Below, piece by piece: positions 18,817 through 27,346 of a stretch of DNA of 64,000 nucleotides. The stretch spans positions 1-64,000 of the forward strand of contig CACHFM010000002.1 of the NCBI GenBank assembly GCA_902579105.1. Reading direction: 5' to 3'. The notes under the pieces were generated by a model, which had not been told where the DNA came from, ran no database searches, and saw only the letters and a list, made by a program, of their open reading frames with translations. Position numbers and translations under genes: made by a program. Origin of the DNA: an uncultured Pelagibacteraceae bacterium (GTDB lineage Bacteria > Pseudomonadota > Alphaproteobacteria > Pelagibacterales > Pelagibacteraceae). How positions within the stretch are numbered: position 1 is the first letter of the stretch; every line of letters begins with the position of its first letter.

Positions 18817-19428
18817 TTAAAAGTATTTAATAAATTTTTCATTTATTTTTAAGATCTCAAGATCTACTAATCCACCAATTACTAATTGAAGGCCAACAAT
18901 TAATATAAAAATTAGTCCAATATAAGCTATCCAAATATGCTTTTGAATATAATTGGCCATATAGCTAGCCAATGCCCCTGTAAGAACAACTGACAAAACT
19001 AGTCCAAAAATCATGTATCCAAAATAACCTTTTGAAGCAGCAACTACGCCGATAACGTTGTCAAAACTAATCATAATGTCAGCAAATAAAACTTTTCCGA
19101 TACTGCTTATATACGAAGGTTCTTTAATTTTTTTTGGCGACTGCTTTACTTTTTTGATATCTAATAAATCTTTTCTTAAATCATTTACGATCCAAATTAA
19201 AAGAAGACCACCTAAAATCTTTACAAAATAAAATTCAAATAAAAAAGTTGCAAAGATCGCAAAAAATATTTTGAAAACAAAAGCTCCTATAACACCCCAA
19301 AGAATTATTTGTTTTCTGTTTTTGGGAACGAAGTTAGATGCAATAGAACCAACAATTACAGCATTATCAGCTGTTAATATCATGGTGATAAAAATAATAT
19401 TAGTTAAAATAATGAGTTCTTCAATCAA
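18817..19428 (-). CDS. TerC-family integral membrane protein
   Basis: A 203-residue protein with about seven hydrophobic helices. Family signatures are TADNAVIVGSIA near residues 19-30 and ADIMISFDNVIGVVAAS near 115-131, which place Asp-Asn pairs within the membrane. TerC/YjbE/YkoY proteins are linked to tellurite resistance and, in better studied cases, to manganese export or metalation of secreted proteins. No partner gene is adjacent, so substrate remains open. It is convergent with the glyoxalase region and the panB remnant. Confidence 0.88.
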   Translation of the reverse strand: MIEELIILTNIIFITMILTADNAVIVGSIASNFVPKNRKQIILWGVIGAFVFKIFFAIFATFLFEFYFVKILGGLLLIWIVNDLRKDLLDIKKVKQSPKKIKEPSYISSIGKVLFADIMISFDNVIGVVAASKGYFGYMIFGLVLSVVLTGALASYMANYIQKHIWIAYIGLIFILIVGLQLVIGGLVDLEILKINEKFIKYF

Positions 19429-19476
19429 GATAAATTAATAATATTTTAAATTTTTAATAATACAATAAAAAGTATT

Positions 19477-19507
19477 TAAAAAAAAGGCGGTCAAGTTAAT
19501 GACCGCC
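19477..19507 (-). terminator. Terminator of the livK-like gene
   Basis: GGCGGTCA (19486-19493), loop of six, TGACCGCC (19500-19507), with an A run at 19478-19485 that is a U run when read on the minus strand. It lies 22 bases beyond the binding-protein stop and shields terC from read-through. Confidence 0.9.
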
Positions 19508-19529
19508 TTAATATAAATTTAACTTTAAA

Positions 19530-20786
19530 TTATTTTTGAGCCCAAGTAGGCATTGGATACTTCAATTTACAAGCAGCTAACTCAAATGGATAAACAGTAC
19601 AGTATTTTCCACCTTGTACTTGCATTAAAATACCTCTAGTTTTCTCGTTTTGACCATCAGAACCAAATTTAATTCCTCTATAAGGAACTATTAAAGAGTC
19701 AGATGACATATCTAGATTAACCAATGCTTGTCTAATTTTTTCAGGGTCTGTTGATCCTGCATTATTAATTGCATTAGCTAATGCCATAAAACCAGTAAAT
19801 GCTCTAGCAGGTACATCTGATAGATCTCTTCCACCTGAATGAGTTTTAAAAAGATCATTTACAGTTCCAATCATTGGAATAGTAGTTGCTAGGTCAGTAT
19901 TAAAAGGTGATCTTGTGATCACACCCTCTGCTTTACTTCCCATAGTAGCTATAAACTTAGGATCTGTATAACCAGCATTCTGAGCAACTAAAAGTTTAGG
20001 GTTATAATCAAGTTCTTTTGCTGTATTTAAAAATAAATAAGCATCAGCAGTATATGATGAAGGCAATAACACATCAGGGTTTTTTGCTTTCAATCTTTGT
20101 ACTTCAGAACTTAAAGTTGTTGTTTTTGCTTTGTAGCTTATCTTTTCAATTACTTTAAATCCTTGATCTTTAGCCATTTTGTCTTGAGTACCACCACTAT
20201 CAGATCCCCAAAGAGTATCTTCGTGAATAATACCAAGCGTTTTTAATTTGTTGCTATTTTTCTTGTTAAAGTCATTCATAAACTCAAACATTAGCTGAGT
20301 GAATTCACCATCGTGAGGTGTAACTCTAAAGAAATATTTAAATCCTCTTGTAGTTAGTTTAGGAGATGTAGACTCTCCGTTAACCCAAGGTATTCCTGCT
20401 CTTTCAGATACTTGACTAGCTGCACCTGTAACAGATGAATAATATGCACCAAACATTGCATGAACTTTATCAGAATTTAACATTTTCTCTGTTTCACCAA
20501 CACCAACATCAGGTTTTCCACCATGGTCTCCAACAACAATTGATATTTTTGCTCCACCTAGACCTTTAAGTCCAGCATCTTTAGCTAAAGGCATGCCAGC
20601 TATATTGTGACTATTATTTATAATATCCAAAGCAGTTTTTACTGCTGCAACCGCATCCTTACCAACCTGAGCAACTGGACCAGTTAATGGATACAGTACT
20701 CCAATTTTAACATCTTGTGCAGAACTTATTACCGGCGCACAAACTAATGATAAAAATGCAAATACTGAAAGTATTAATTTTTTCAT
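19530..20786 (-). CDS. Branched-chain-type amino acid ABC transporter substrate-binding protein
   Basis: A 418-residue periplasmic protein with signal peptide (LILSVFAFLSLVCAPVISSA, cleavage about residue 23) and the LivJ/LivK fold: DVKIGVLYPLTGPVAQVGKD, SDKVHAMFGAYYSSVTGAAS and INGEST-like WVNGESTSP. An AGGAG-type Shine-Dalgarno (AGAGGGG) precedes it. It is transcribed alone with its own terminator, divergent from livHMGF, which permits the usual excess of binding protein. The HAAT family binds Leu/Ile/Val but also amides, urea and other amino acids; the nearby oxoproline genes make a non-classical ligand possible. Confidence 0.93.
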   Translation of the reverse strand: MKKLILSVFAFLSLVCAPVISSAQDVKIGVLYPLTGPVAQVGKDAVAAVKTALDIINNSHNIAGMPLAKDAGLKGLGGAKISIVVGDHGGKPDVGVGETEKMLNSDKVHAMFGAYYSSVTGAASQVSERAGIPWVNGESTSPKLTTRGFKYFFRVTPHDGEFTQLMFEFMNDFNKKNSNKLKTLGIIHEDTLWGSDSGGTQDKMAKDQGFKVIEKISYKAKTTTLSSEVQRLKAKNPDVLLPSSYTADAYLFLNTAKELDYNPKLLVAQNAGYTDPKFIATMGSKAEGVITRSPFNTDLATTIPMIGTVNDLFKTHSGGRDLSDVPARAFTGFMALANAINNAGSTDPEKIRQALVNLDMSSDSLIVPYRGIKFGSDGQNEKTRGILMQVQGGKYCTVYPFELAACKLKYPMPTWAQK

Positions 20787-20893
20787 TTATTTCCCCTCTA
20801 ATTTGTTTTTTAATTACTTAATTTAATACTATATCTATAATCAATTCAATGATTTACTTTAATAATAATATTTAAAATCTATACGTAATATAA

Positions 20894-21760
20894 ATGACTT
20901 CAGAAATAATTCTTCAAGCGATTATTACAGGATTAATGATGGGGTTAATCTATGCATTAATAGCTGCAGGCTTAAGTTTAATATTTGGATTAATGGATAT
21001 CGTTAATTTTGCTCATGGTGAGCATTTAATGTTATCTATGTTTTCATCATTTTGGTTATGGTCATTGTTTGGATTAGATCCAATATTTTCTATTCCAATA
21101 ACAATTTTGTTAATGGCTTTTTGTGGAATAATTACTCACTACTTTTTAATAAGATATATTTTAAAAGCAAAAATGTTAATTCAAATTTGCGCAACATTTG
21201 GATTATCAATATTTATTAGATCAATTGCTCAACTACTTTGGACTCCTGATTTTAGAAATGTAGATAAACCTTTATTGGAAGGTAGATTAGAAATAGGCTC
21301 TGTTTTTATTGGACAACCTCAATTAATAGCAAGTCTAGTATGTTTGATTGCTTTTATTGGATTATATTTGTTTGTTACAAAAACAGAAACTGGTTTAGCT
21401 CTTCAAGCAACAGCCCAAGATAGACATGCGGCTGAAATTTTAGGAATACCTTCAAATAAAATGTTTGCTATTGGCTGGGCAATTGGACTTGGTTGCGTTG
21501 GAGTAGCAGGAGGAATGATGGCTAATTATTTTTTTATTTTTACAGATGTTGGAATTAATTTTGCATTATTTGCTTTTGTTGCTGTAGCTCTTGGAGGTTT
21601 TGGAAGTATTATTGGATGCTTATATGCAGGAATAATTATTGGGTTAGTAGAATCTTTGGGAGGACTATTAATAGACCCATCATTTAAACTTTTATATGTT
21701 TTTGTAATTTATTTATTAGTCGTAATTTATAGACCACAAGGTTTGTTTGGTAGGTATTAA
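20894..21760 (+). CDS. livH: Branched-chain-type ABC transporter permease LivH
   Basis: A 288-residue permease with about eight transmembrane helices. The LivH signatures are GLMMGLIYALIAAGLSLIFG and MDIVNFAHGEHLML at the N-terminus, a cytoplasmic ATQDRHAAEILGI-like EAA loop near residue 175, and the C-terminal VIYLLVVIYRPQGLFGRY. It pairs with LivM to form the membrane channel. No clear Shine-Dalgarno precedes the ATG. First gene of livHMGF; its stop overlaps the livM start (TAATG). Confidence 0.94.
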   Translation: MTSEIILQAIITGLMMGLIYALIAAGLSLIFGLMDIVNFAHGEHLMLSMFSSFWLWSLFGLDPIFSIPITILLMAFCGIITHYFLIRYILKAKMLIQICATFGLSIFIRSIAQLLWTPDFRNVDKPLLEGRLEIGSVFIGQPQLIASLVCLIAFIGLYLFVTKTETGLALQATAQDRHAAEILGIPSNKMFAIGWAIGLGCVGVAGGMMANYFFIFTDVGINFALFAFVAVALGGFGSIIGCLYAGIIIGLVESLGGLLIDPSFKLLYVFVIYLLVVIYRPQGLFGRY

Positions 21761-22773
21761 TGGATAATAGATTATTAATAGCAAAATCAGAACCTCTTTG
21801 GAACACGAACAATAGAGTTATATTTTTGGTAGGAAGTTTAATAACTTTATTATTCGCTTTACCACTTTTTGGATTAAACTCTTTTTATCTCCATCTATTC
21901 ATAATGATTTTTATGCATGCGGTTATGGCTCAGTCATGGAATGTAATAGCTGGTTTTTCTGGTCAAATTAGCTTAGGACATGGCGCTTTTTTTGGAATAG
22001 GAGCTTATGCAACATCATTTTTTTATATTCAATTTGGAACATCTCCTTGGATTAGTATGCCGATTGGAATTTTAGTTTCTGGAATTTTTGCAATTTTAAT
22101 TGGTATCCCGATGCTAAGATTAAGCGGCCATTACTTTGCGATTGCTACTTTATTAATAGGCATAAGTTTTCAAGTTGTTTTTCAAAGATGGGATTTAGTT
22201 GGCGCTGCATCTGGTTTGTGGGTACCTATGACCTCGGAAGATTCTTGGTTAGCTTTACAATTTCATAAAAGTAAAGTTCCTTATTATTATATTTTTTTAA
22301 TATTTTTTTTAATAACCTTTTTTATAGTATGGCTCTTAAGTCGATCAAAATTAGGATATAGATTAAGAGCAGTTAGAGATGATCCACAAGCTGCATTAAG
22401 TTTGTGTATAAATGTTTCAAATTATAAAATTATCGCATATGTGATTTCAGCCATGATAATGGCTCCAATGGGAAGTTTATTTGCACAATATATTTTAATT
22501 ATAGATCCAGATAGAGTTTTTAATATTGAAATATCAATAATAGTTTTATTAATAACAGTTTTAGGCGGAATAGGTAATGTTTGGGGACCAATAATTGGTG
22601 CAGCAATTCTTATCCCAATTTCAGAATATTCGAGAATTTATTTGGGAGGAACAGGTGGAGCAGTGGACCTTATTCTTTATGGATTAATTTTAATGATAAT
22701 TTGTATTTTTAGACCAGATGGCCTTATCTCATTTGTGCCAAAAGATATTTTAGAAAGAAAGAAGCAAAGATGA
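21760..22773 (+). CDS. livM: Branched-chain-type ABC transporter permease LivM
   Basis: A 337-residue permease with about nine to ten hydrophobic helices. LivM features are the MAQSWNVIAGFSGQISLGHGAFFGIGAY segment, the LRAVRDDPQAALSLCINV ATPase-contacting loop and the C-terminal IFRPDGLISF. It has the usual hydrophilic N-terminal extension. It overlaps livG by ATGA, so the two are translationally coupled. Confidence 0.94.
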   Translation: MDNRLLIAKSEPLWNTNNRVIFLVGSLITLLFALPLFGLNSFYLHLFIMIFMHAVMAQSWNVIAGFSGQISLGHGAFFGIGAYATSFFYIQFGTSPWISMPIGILVSGIFAILIGIPMLRLSGHYFAIATLLIGISFQVVFQRWDLVGAASGLWVPMTSEDSWLALQFHKSKVPYYYIFLIFFLITFFIVWLLSRSKLGYRLRAVRDDPQAALSLCINVSNYKIIAYVISAMIMAPMGSLFAQYILIIDPDRVFNIEISIIVLLITVLGGIGNVWGPIIGAAILIPISEYSRIYLGGTGGAVDLILYGLILMIICIFRPDGLISFVPKDILERKKQR

Positions 22774-23492
22774 AGATACTATCCGTTGAAAATTTAAGTA
22801 GATCTTTTGGTGGAATTAAAGCAAATGATAATATTTCATTTAAGGTTGACGAAGGAACTATACTGGGAGTTATTGGCCCAAACGGAGCTGGAAAATCAAC
22901 TTTATTTGATTTAATCACAGGATATACAAAAGCAGACAATGGAAAAGTAGAATTTTTTAATAAAAATATTTTTGGACTAAGACCTGACAAAATAAGCAAT
23001 CTAGGAATTGGTAGGACATTTCAAAAATTAAAACCTTTTGCAGATCAAACATTGCTTGAAAATGTAATGATTGGTTCTTTTGTAAAAGAAAAAAATATAA
23101 AAAAAGCAAGAGACAAGGCTCTAGAGATTATAGATTTTGTTGATTTAATAGAAAAACGACATCATTTCGCTAGAGAGCTATCAACCGGACAAAGAAAAAG
23201 ATTGGAAATGGCTCGGGCAATGGCTATTGAACCAAAATTACTTTTGATGGACGAAGTTACGGGTGGAGTCGATCAAAAAACTATACCTGGTTTAGTTGAG
23301 CTAATTTTAAAACTTAAAAAATCAGGAGTAACAATTATTACAATTGAACATAACATTAATATTATAATGGAAATTTCAGATAATGTTTTAGCTTTAGATC
23401 AAGGTAAAAGTATTGCTTTTGGATCACCAAAAGAAATTCAGAATAATAAGCAAGTAATAGATTCTTATTTAGGAACAGTTGATGCTGCTTGA
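22770..23492 (+). CDS. livG: Branched-chain-type ABC transporter ATPase LivG
   Basis: A 240-residue ABC ATPase: Walker A GPNGAGKST near residues 35-43, Q-loop FQKLKPF, signature LSTGQRKRLEMARAMA, Walker B LLLMDEVTGGVD and the H-loop His in ITIEHNI. The signature Gln-rich form LSTGQ and the Glu-Val-Thr after the Walker B Asp are slightly atypical (usually LSYGQ and DEPxxG). It drives the importer with LivF as a heterodimer. Confidence 0.93.
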   Translation: MKILSVENLSRSFGGIKANDNISFKVDEGTILGVIGPNGAGKSTLFDLITGYTKADNGKVEFFNKNIFGLRPDKISNLGIGRTFQKLKPFADQTLLENVMIGSFVKEKNIKKARDKALEIIDFVDLIEKRHHFARELSTGQRKRLEMARAMAIEPKLLLMDEVTGGVDQKTIPGLVELILKLKKSGVTIITIEHNINIIMEISDNVLALDQGKSIAFGSPKEIQNNKQVIDSYLGTVDAA

Positions 23493-24189
23493 TGTAAAAA
23501 ATATTGATGTTTTATATGATGATTTCCAAGTTGTTTGGGACGTTTCAATTAATGTAAATAAAGCTGAAATGGTTGCTATATTAGGACCAAATGGTTCTGG
23601 AAAAAGTACAATTTTAAATACTATTAGTAATTTAGTTCATCATAAAAATGGAAGTATTCATTTTGGTAATAATTTAATCTCAGAAACACCAACATATAAG
23701 AGAACGGAACTTGGAATATCTCATGTTCTTGAAAGAAGAAGAGTTTTTCCTCATCTAACAGTTATGCAAAATTTACTACTTGGCGCTTGGCATCCAAAAG
23801 CAAAAGATCAATTGTCAAATTCTTTAAGTAAAATTTATAAAATTTTTCCAAAACTAGAGGTTAGATCAGATCAACTTGCAAGAACAATGTCAGGTGGAGA
23901 GCAACAAATGCTTGCAATTGCAAGAGGAATGATGGGACTTCCAAAACTTTTAATGGTTGATGAGCCTTTTTTAGGATTATCTCCAATGGTAGTTAAAGAT
24001 TTAATTGGTATTTTTAAAAATATTGTTAGCGAAGGTATCTCCATTCTTTTTGTTGAGCAAAATGTGAGATTAGCTTTAAGTATGGCTGACCGAGGGTATG
24101 TTTTAGAAAGTGGTAGGCTAGTTGTTTCAGGAAAGTCTGAAGATTTAATTAACAGTGATAAAGTTAAAAAAGTTTTTTTAGGAAAATAA
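23482..24189 (+). CDS. livF: Branched-chain-type ABC transporter ATPase LivF
   Basis: A 235-residue ABC ATPase beginning MLLDVKNIDVLYDD. Walker A GPNGSGKST (about 32-40), VLERRRVFPHLTVMQNLLLG after the Q-loop (the LivF hallmark), signature MSGGEQQMLAIARGMM, Walker B LLMVDEPFLGLSP and the FVEQNV H-loop region, where Gln replaces His as in most LivF. A TTG at 23479 would add one residue; ATG at 23482 is chosen. It overlaps livG by 11 bases and ends one base before the convergent DUF1445 gene. Confidence 0.94.
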   Translation: MLLDVKNIDVLYDDFQVVWDVSINVNKAEMVAILGPNGSGKSTILNTISNLVHHKNGSIHFGNNLISETPTYKRTELGISHVLERRRVFPHLTVMQNLLLGAWHPKAKDQLSNSLSKIYKIFPKLEVRSDQLARTMSGGEQQMLAIARGMMGLPKLLMVDEPFLGLSPMVVKDLIGIFKNIVSEGISILFVEQNVRLALSMADRGYVLESGRLVVSGKSEDLINSDKVKKVFLGK

Positions 24190-24190
24190 A

Positions 24191-24976
24191 TTAAAAGGCA
24201 GCCAAATCATTATTTAGTTTATCTGTAATAAGCATTTTACCAGGGCTATGAGTTATACAAAAATCAGGCTTTGCTTTTTCTAAAATTGATTGAGGAGTAA
24301 CTCCACAAGCCCAAAAAACCGGTATTTCATTACTCTCTAAATTTCTAGGAGGATCTCCAAATTCTGGTTTCATTATATCTTTAATTCCAATTTCTTCAGG
24401 ATTTCCTAAATGTATAGGAGCTCCATGAACTGCGGGAAATCTTGAACTAATTTCAATAGATTTGATAGCATCTTTTGAAGTTAAAGGTCTCATTGAAACG
24501 ACCATTTTACCTGAAAATTGTCCAACTGTTTCACAATCTATTGATGTTTGATACATTGGTACTATCGTATCATTTTGTATATGTTGCATTTGTATACCAG
24601 CTTCAATTAAAGGGAGCTCAAAAGACATTGAACAACCTAATATAAAAGTTACTAGATCTTCATTCCAGTATTTTTTTATATCAAGAGGCTCATCGACTAA
24701 TTCACCTTTTTTCCAAATTCTATACTGAGGAATATCTGTTCTAATATCAATTTCTCCTAGATCTTTTAAATGTGGACTACCTTTAGTTCCGACTCCTATT
24801 AATGGACAAGGTTTAGGATTTTTTTTACAAAATGATTCAAAATCAGAAGCATACTTACTTGGTAGTATACATAGATTTCCTTGAACATATTTATATGCAG
24901 TGCCTGCTGTTTGATCTGTATATTTATTTTCTCTTATTATTTTTCTTGCTTCTTTTGGATTTTGAATATTAAGCAT
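24191..24976 (-). CDS. DUF1445 protein, D-glutamate cyclase-like
   Basis: A 261-residue protein recognised as DUF1445 (putative hydro-lyase) from YVQGNLCILP, DIPQYRIWKKGE, FILGCSMSFELPLIEAG, MVVSMRPL and AVHGAPIHLGNPEEIGI. The mammalian relative DGLUCY converts D-glutamate to 5-oxo-D-proline. No signal peptide is seen. Downstream on the same strand come DoxX, TPR and pxpA, with pxpBC opposite, so the neighbourhood handles 5-oxoproline and supports a cyclase-type role. The bacterial reaction is inferred from family and context, not read directly. Confidence 0.8.
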   Translation of the reverse strand: MLNIQNPKEARKIIRENKYTDQTAGTAYKYVQGNLCILPSKYASDFESFCKKNPKPCPLIGVGTKGSPHLKDLGEIDIRTDIPQYRIWKKGELVDEPLDIKKYWNEDLVTFILGCSMSFELPLIEAGIQMQHIQNDTIVPMYQTSIDCETVGQFSGKMVVSMRPLTSKDAIKSIEISSRFPAVHGAPIHLGNPEEIGIKDIMKPEFGDPPRNLESNEIPVFWACGVTPQSILEKAKPDFCITHSPGKMLITDKLNNDLAAF

Positions 24977-24984
24977 ATCTTTTA

Positions 24985-25371
24985 TTATTTTAATTTTTTA
25001 TATTTTAAATAATAGTCTAAAGTAAATTTTTTTGCTTCATATGAAGCAATTATTAAAAATCCTCCAGAAATAGACAAATTTTTTAAAAAAGCCATAATTT
25101 GCATGTTATTAGTAAAATCAGAATGGAATATTATTGAAACCATCAAGGTAAAAATAAACATCGCTGCTGCAGCAATTCTAGTTTTAAATCCAATAATCAA
25201 TAAAATAGGAATTATTAACTCAAAAATTAAAGATGGATAAAAAAGAAACTCTGGTACTCCAAAGTTTTCCATATATTCAATAGTTTCAAACTGGTAAAAA
25301 TATTTTCTTACTGACTCATATAAAAATAAAGTAGAGAGAAAGACTCTTCCAAGTACTTCTACAAAATTCAT
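24985..25371 (-). CDS. DoxX-family membrane protein
   Basis: A 128-residue protein with four hydrophobic helices. RVFLSTLFLYESVRKYFYQFETIEYM near the start, FLYPSLIFELIIPILLIIGFKTRIAAAAMFIFTL in the middle and FLKNLSISGGFLIIAS near the end are typical of DoxX/DoxD-like proteins. Their role is unclear; some join thiosulfate or oxidative-stress systems. It is 4 bases after the TPR gene and 8 before DUF1445 in a tight minus-strand operon. No cofactor motif is visible. Confidence 0.82.
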   Translation of the reverse strand: MNFVEVLGRVFLSTLFLYESVRKYFYQFETIEYMENFGVPEFLFYPSLIFELIIPILLIIGFKTRIAAAAMFIFTLMVSIIFHSDFTNNMQIMAFLKNLSISGGFLIIASYEAKKFTLDYYLKYKKLK

Positions 25372-25375
25372 AAGT

Positions 25376-25867
25376 TTAATATTTAGATTGCTTTTTTCCT
25401 TCGATAATTTCTTTTAACTCGTCATACTCTTCACAGTTACAAGTTTCTAATACTTTTAATCTTTCTTTTGCAAGATTTATTCTATTAGTTGCAACATATA
25501 ACTCACCCAAGTATTCATTAATACCTTTATGATTAGGTTCAATTTCTAGTCCAAGAAGATAATATTTTTCTCCAGCTTCGTAATCGCCAAGTTTTCTAGT
25601 AGTAAAACCTAAGTAATTTAAAGTATCTGCTTGAAGTGGTTTTTTTTTGTTTGAAATAATTAATAGTTTTTGTGCTTTTTCATATCTTTTATTTGCTTTT
25701 TCTTTTTTACCCTTTTTTTCATATTTTTTTGCTGACTTAATAATAGAAACAGCTTTGTCATAATTAGATTTAACTTTTGATGAACCACTATCAGAAGTTC
25801 CAGCAGCATTAGAGTATGCGGAAACTTGAAAAATTAAAAAAAGTGTAATCAAATATTTTTTTAACAT
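25376..25867 (-). CDS. Secreted TPR-repeat protein
   Basis: A 163-residue protein with a signal peptide (LITLFLIFQVSAYSNAAG, cleavage near residue 21), a Ser/Lys-rich linker and three TPR-like units: YDKAVSIIKSAKKYEKKGKKEKA, ADTLNYLGFTTRKLGDYEAGEKYYLLGL and KGINEYLGELYVATNRINLAKERL. A CNC pair near residue 145 is curious. It is a probable periplasmic scaffold; partner unknown. It overlaps the pxpA stop by one base. Confidence 0.75.
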   Translation of the reverse strand: MLKKYLITLFLIFQVSAYSNAAGTSDSGSSKVKSNYDKAVSIIKSAKKYEKKGKKEKANKRYEKAQKLLIISNKKKPLQADTLNYLGFTTRKLGDYEAGEKYYLLGLEIEPNHKGINEYLGELYVATNRINLAKERLKVLETCNCEEYDELKEIIEGKKQSKY

Positions 25868-26640
25868 TAAATAAATTTCTCCAGTAAGTTTAAAGGTTTT
25901 AATTCAAGTCCATTATCTAGCAAATTGTCTCTAATCGATTTTGCTGTGGCTAGTGAACTCTCGTTATCTCCATGTATACATACAGAATCTATTTCACAAG
26001 GTATTTGCTTTCCACTGTGACAATTAAGTGACTGATTTTTTACCATACTTAATACATGTTTTTTAGCTTCTTCTGGATCAGTTATTAGTGCGTGGGGTTT
26101 TTTTCTAGAAACTAGATTTCCATCATCTTCATAAGTTCTATCTGCAAAGATTTCGCATGCAATTTTCATTTTAAATTTTTTTGCAGCTTCCTCCATTTTA
26201 GATCCTGTTGGTACCAAGTATATTAAATCTTTACTAATTTCATTTATCGCTTGAGCTAAAGTAGTTGCTAAGTCTATATCTTCACAAGCCATATTGTTTA
26301 AGGCTCCATGAGGTTTTATATGTGTTACATTTCCTCCATGTTGAACTGAGATCTTTTGTAAAATATCGTATTGATCAAAAATTAATTTTTTTATTTCTGA
26401 AGAGGGTAAATTCATTCTTTCTCTTCCAAAATTTTCAGGATCATTAAATGATGGATGTGCTCCAATGCTTACACTATTTTTCTTAGAAATTTTAACAACT
26501 TGATGCATTGTATCAACATCTCCCGCATGATAGCCGCAAGCAATATTTGCTGAATTTACTATCTCGAGCAAATCTGGATCATACTTATTAGAATGATGTT
26601 TCGATTTCTCACCTAAATCACAATTTATATTAATTTCCAT
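25867..26640 (-). CDS. pxpA: 5-oxoprolinase subunit A (LamB/YcsF family)
   Basis: Recognised by the N-terminal INCDLGE, SANIACGYHAGDVDTM, SIGAHPSFNDPENFGR and VTHIKPHGALNNM motifs of the LamB/YcsF fold, and the C-terminal SVCIHGDNESSL. PxpA with PxpB and PxpC forms the ATP-dependent prokaryotic 5-oxoprolinase that opens 5-oxo-L-proline to glutamate. The start at 26640 gives MEININCDLGE, as in relatives. A farther ATG at 26670 would add ten residues and overlap the divergent pxpB start, so it is rejected. 257 residues, normal length (about 245-255). Confidence 0.95.
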   Translation of the reverse strand: MEININCDLGEKSKHHSNKYDPDLLEIVNSANIACGYHAGDVDTMHQVVKISKKNSVSIGAHPSFNDPENFGRERMNLPSSEIKKLIFDQYDILQKISVQHGGNVTHIKPHGALNNMACEDIDLATTLAQAINEISKDLIYLVPTGSKMEEAAKKFKMKIACEIFADRTYEDDGNLVSRKKPHALITDPEEAKKHVLSMVKNQSLNCHSGKQIPCEIDSVCIHGDNESSLATAKSIRDNLLDNGLELKPLNLLEKFI

Positions 26641-26668
26641 AGTCTTAAATGTTGAAGTATAACATGGC

Positions 26669-27346
26669 ATGATGAAAAATATATCAAATCTTGGTGACGC
26701 AGCCCTGTACTGTGATTTTGGTATTGAAGTTAATAAAAAGATTAATTCTGAGGTAATAAAATATTTTAAGGCTATTAAAGAAAAAAATATTCAAGGAATA
26801 AATAATTTAACACCATCATATAATAAGCTAATTATTTCTTATGATCTAAGGATAACTAATTTTAAAGAACTTAAAGATAAAATTGAAAAGCTTGATATCA
26901 AAAAAACAGAAAAGGTAATTAATAAGAAATTAGAAATACCAGTATGTTGTGATGACTCATTTTCTTTGGATATAGAAAGAGTGAAAAAAAAATTAAATTT
27001 AACTAGAGATCAAATTTTAGGAAATTTTTTTAATAAAGAATATTTTTGTTATATGACAGGTTTTATAGCAGGCATGCCTTTTTTAGGAGATTTAGATAAA
27101 AATATGAGAGTTCAAAGATTAGAAACTCCTAGAATAAAAGTCCCCAAAGGATCAGTTGGAATAACAGAACAATTTGCAGATATCTATACTTTTGAAAGTC
27201 CTGGGGGATGGAACATAATTGGAAATACACCTTTAGAAGTATTTGATAGTTCAAAAGAAAAGGATCCTAATTTAATTAATTCAGGAGATACGGTTATCTT
27301 TAAACAAATTACATTAGAAGAGTATAAAAATTATAATGAGCAATAA
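26669..27346 (+). CDS. pxpB: 5-oxoprolinase subunit B (KipI family)
   Basis: A 225-residue KipI/PxpB-type protein: NLGDAALYCDFG at the start, IPVCCDDSFSLDIERV, YFCYMTGFIAGMPFLGDLD and the RLETPRIKVPKGSVGITEQ segment with GGWNIIGNTPL. It partners PxpC in ATP-dependent 5-oxoproline hydrolysis; the Bacillus homologue also inhibits the sporulation kinase KinA. Two consecutive ATGs at 26669 and 26672 are available. It is divergent from pxpA with a 28-base gap, so both promoters must lie largely in coding sequence. It overlaps pxpC by 11 bases. Confidence 0.94.
   Translation: MMKNISNLGDAALYCDFGIEVNKKINSEVIKYFKAIKEKNIQGINNLTPSYNKLIISYDLRITNFKELKDKIEKLDIKKTEKVINKKLEIPVCCDDSFSLDIERVKKKLNLTRDQILGNFFNKEYFCYMTGFIAGMPFLGDLDKNMRVQRLETPRIKVPKGSVGITEQFADIYTFESPGGWNIIGNTPLEVFDSSKEKDPNLINSGDTVIFKQITLEEYKNYNEQ

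Noticed and set aside
18817-18840. Separate terminator for terC in the panB remnant
   Set aside because: Only A/T-rich sequence with no convincing stem was found before the remnant.
26641-26670. Longer pxpA start overlapping the pxpB start
   Set aside because: PxpA proteins start at the INCDLGE strand; the extra MPCYTSTFKT is not family sequence and would make divergent genes overlap at their starts.
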